From: Aliivibrio salmonicida LFI1238
GTDB lineage: Bacteria; Pseudomonadota; Gammaproteobacteria; Enterobacterales; Vibrionaceae
Length of the DNA stretch: 64,000 bases
Direction: 5' to 3'
Assembly: GCF_000196495.1 (NCBI RefSeq)
Contig: NC_011313.1
Coordinates: 310,001 to 374,000 of the forward strand
Of the stretch, positions 63,048-64,000 are shown piece by piece (within the stretch, counting starts at the first letter, position 1; each line of letters starts with the position of its first letter). Made by a program: the position numbers and the translations under genes. Under the pieces are notes generated by a model. The model saw only the letters and a program-made list of their open reading frames with translations. It searched no databases and had not been told where the DNA came from.

Positions 63048-64000
63048 ATGGACAGAAAAACTATTTTAAATATTATTTCTCATTCAAATGATTCATTTGA
63101 TTTAACCTGTGAAAATGATCAAAAAGAATTATTGTTATTGGCTGATAAATTACTTTCATTTTCAATGATATCAATTTCAGAATATAAAGAATTTATAGAA
63201 ACAGAGTCGCCACCATTGATGTTTAAACTGGCTGTTAAATTAGTTGAATCTCGTCGGTTAATTATGAAAATATCAACCCAGTTAACTGTTGGTATTGTAT
63301 TTGCAATGTGGGGAGAACATAATCGATTAAATAAAAAGTCGCAAATAAATCCTCACGGTGAAAATTCATTGGTGACTAAAGTTGAGCAATTGAATTGGAT
63401 TACTCAAGGCACTAATGTGTTGTGGAAATTATACCCAGTAGATGATGGTTGTCCTCATAATAGTTTTGGCATTGCACACAGAATTGCCCAGGATGATGAA
63501 TCAAGAGAACAGATTAATGTCATGCGATTATTTGATGCGATCCCAACGACGACGGGTCCATTAAATAATTTGCATCATGTTGATGATTCGAAAAAAGGCG
63601 GGGCAATTATTCTTGGATGCCAGAAAGCATTGGATGATGGGATGGATTGCGTGGTCTATACGGATGCCGATAATTCAGTTCATTTAGGTTTATTGCTTAA
63701 CCCTTATATGGAACAAAATATTCAGGTTATTCTTGGAAATAGAAAGCATAAAGATTCGATTCTTGTTAAACAAGAAGAGCGCTGGGGAGTTGGGATCAAA
63801 ACATTGCGTCATATGCAAAGAATGATCGGCAACCAAATTTTCAGCCAAGGAATTAAAGATACACAAGCGGCGTTTAAATTGTATAGCCACAGTGCATTAG
63901 TTGATATTCTTAAGGCACCAACGGTGTATGATTTTTCCTTTGATACTGATTGGATTTTGGCTGCAATGGAGCAGAATAAACCGATCACTACGGTGCCTTT
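63048..64000 (+). CDS. GT-A glycosyltransferase (family 2-like), cut by the window end
   Basis: This frame is open from ATG 63048 to the window end (at least 317 codons). GGAAAGGG precedes the start. An N-terminal region of about 125 residues of unknown type precedes the GT-A domain: VDDGCPHNS, then VYTDADNSVHLG (DxD) and DTQAAFKLYS, the last like dolichol-phosphate-mannose-type GT2 enzymes. It is divergent from the partner-switch operon, with 195 bp between them. Its product likely belongs to the same polysaccharide cluster. Confidence 0.82.
   Translation, partial: MDRKTILNIISHSNDSFDLTCENDQKELLLLADKLLSFSMISISEYKEFIETESPPLMFKLAVKLVESRRLIMKISTQLTVGIVFAMWGEHNRLNKKSQINPHGENSLVTKVEQLNWITQGTNVLWKLYPVDDGCPHNSFGIAHRIAQDDESREQINVMRLFDAIPTTTGPLNNLHHVDDSKKGGAIILGCQKALDDGMDCVVYTDADNSVHLGLLLNPYMEQNIQVILGNRKHKDSILVKQEERWGVGIKTLRHMQRMIGNQIFSQGIKDTQAAFKLYSHSALVDILKAPTVYDFSFDTDWILAAMEQNKPITTVP

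Noticed and set aside
1..64000. CRISPR arrays, tRNA or rRNA genes, integrases, replication origin
   Set aside because: No regularly spaced repeats, cloverleaf-type sequences, rRNA segments, integrase genes or origin-like iterons were seen.

Overview
The window is low-GC gammaproteobacterial DNA that reads as the smaller chromosome of an Aliivibrio (Vibrio fischeri group) species. The diagnostic content is a complete 18-gene symbiosis polysaccharide locus (sypA to sypR, minus strand, 18146-40599) followed by binA, with an rpoQ-type sigma factor gene on the far side. Gene order and several regulatory residues match what is known of V. fischeri (SypA Ser56, SypF His250, SypG Asp53). The species is left open.

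Region 1 (1-18000) is mostly housekeeping: the end of a ferric-siderophore receptor, qmcA with an NfeD partner, a chemoreceptor gene broken by an in-frame stop, and an IS4-family element inserted into that gene's terminator with a 12-bp target duplication. Then come a beta-hydroxyacid dehydrogenase, tesA/ybbA/ybbP, a YgiW-like protein, a cytochrome b562-like protein, an SDR-LysR pair flanked by a 37-bp direct repeat, a glutaredoxin-like gene, a DUF1415 gene and binA.

Region 2 (18146-40750) is syp. It encodes a partner-switch regulator pair (SypE/SypA), a phosphorelay (SypF/SypG), export proteins (SypB, C, D, O), six glycosyltransferases, a flippase, a ligase/polymerase, an acetyltransferase and an initiating sugar-phosphate transferase. 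Sigma-54 promoters with nearby TTCTCA-N3-TGAGAA elements sit before sypA, sypI, sypM and sypP. A fifth sigma-54-like promoter points the other way from the sypA intergenic region, into an LruC-domain secreted protein gene and a lipoprotein gene (41006-43623). These two look like unrecognised members of the SypG regulon.

Region 3 (43700-52530) is regulatory: a hybrid histidine kinase with a cysteine cluster, a receiver-plus-helical-repeat response regulator, a divergent periplasmic-binding-like protein and porin, rpoQ, and an EAL protein.

Region 4 (52701-64000) is the best candidate for an undescribed system. A plus-strand operon encodes a BcsA-like glycosyltransferase, three DUF3131 paralogues and a periplasmic protein. 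A convergent minus-strand operon encodes a receiver-PP2C phosphatase, a STAS protein, a sugar nucleotidyltransferase and an RsbW-like kinase. Another glycosyltransferase gene runs off the window end. It looks like a second polysaccharide system with its own partner switch, the same kind of logic syp uses through SypE/SypA but with kinase and phosphatase as separate proteins.
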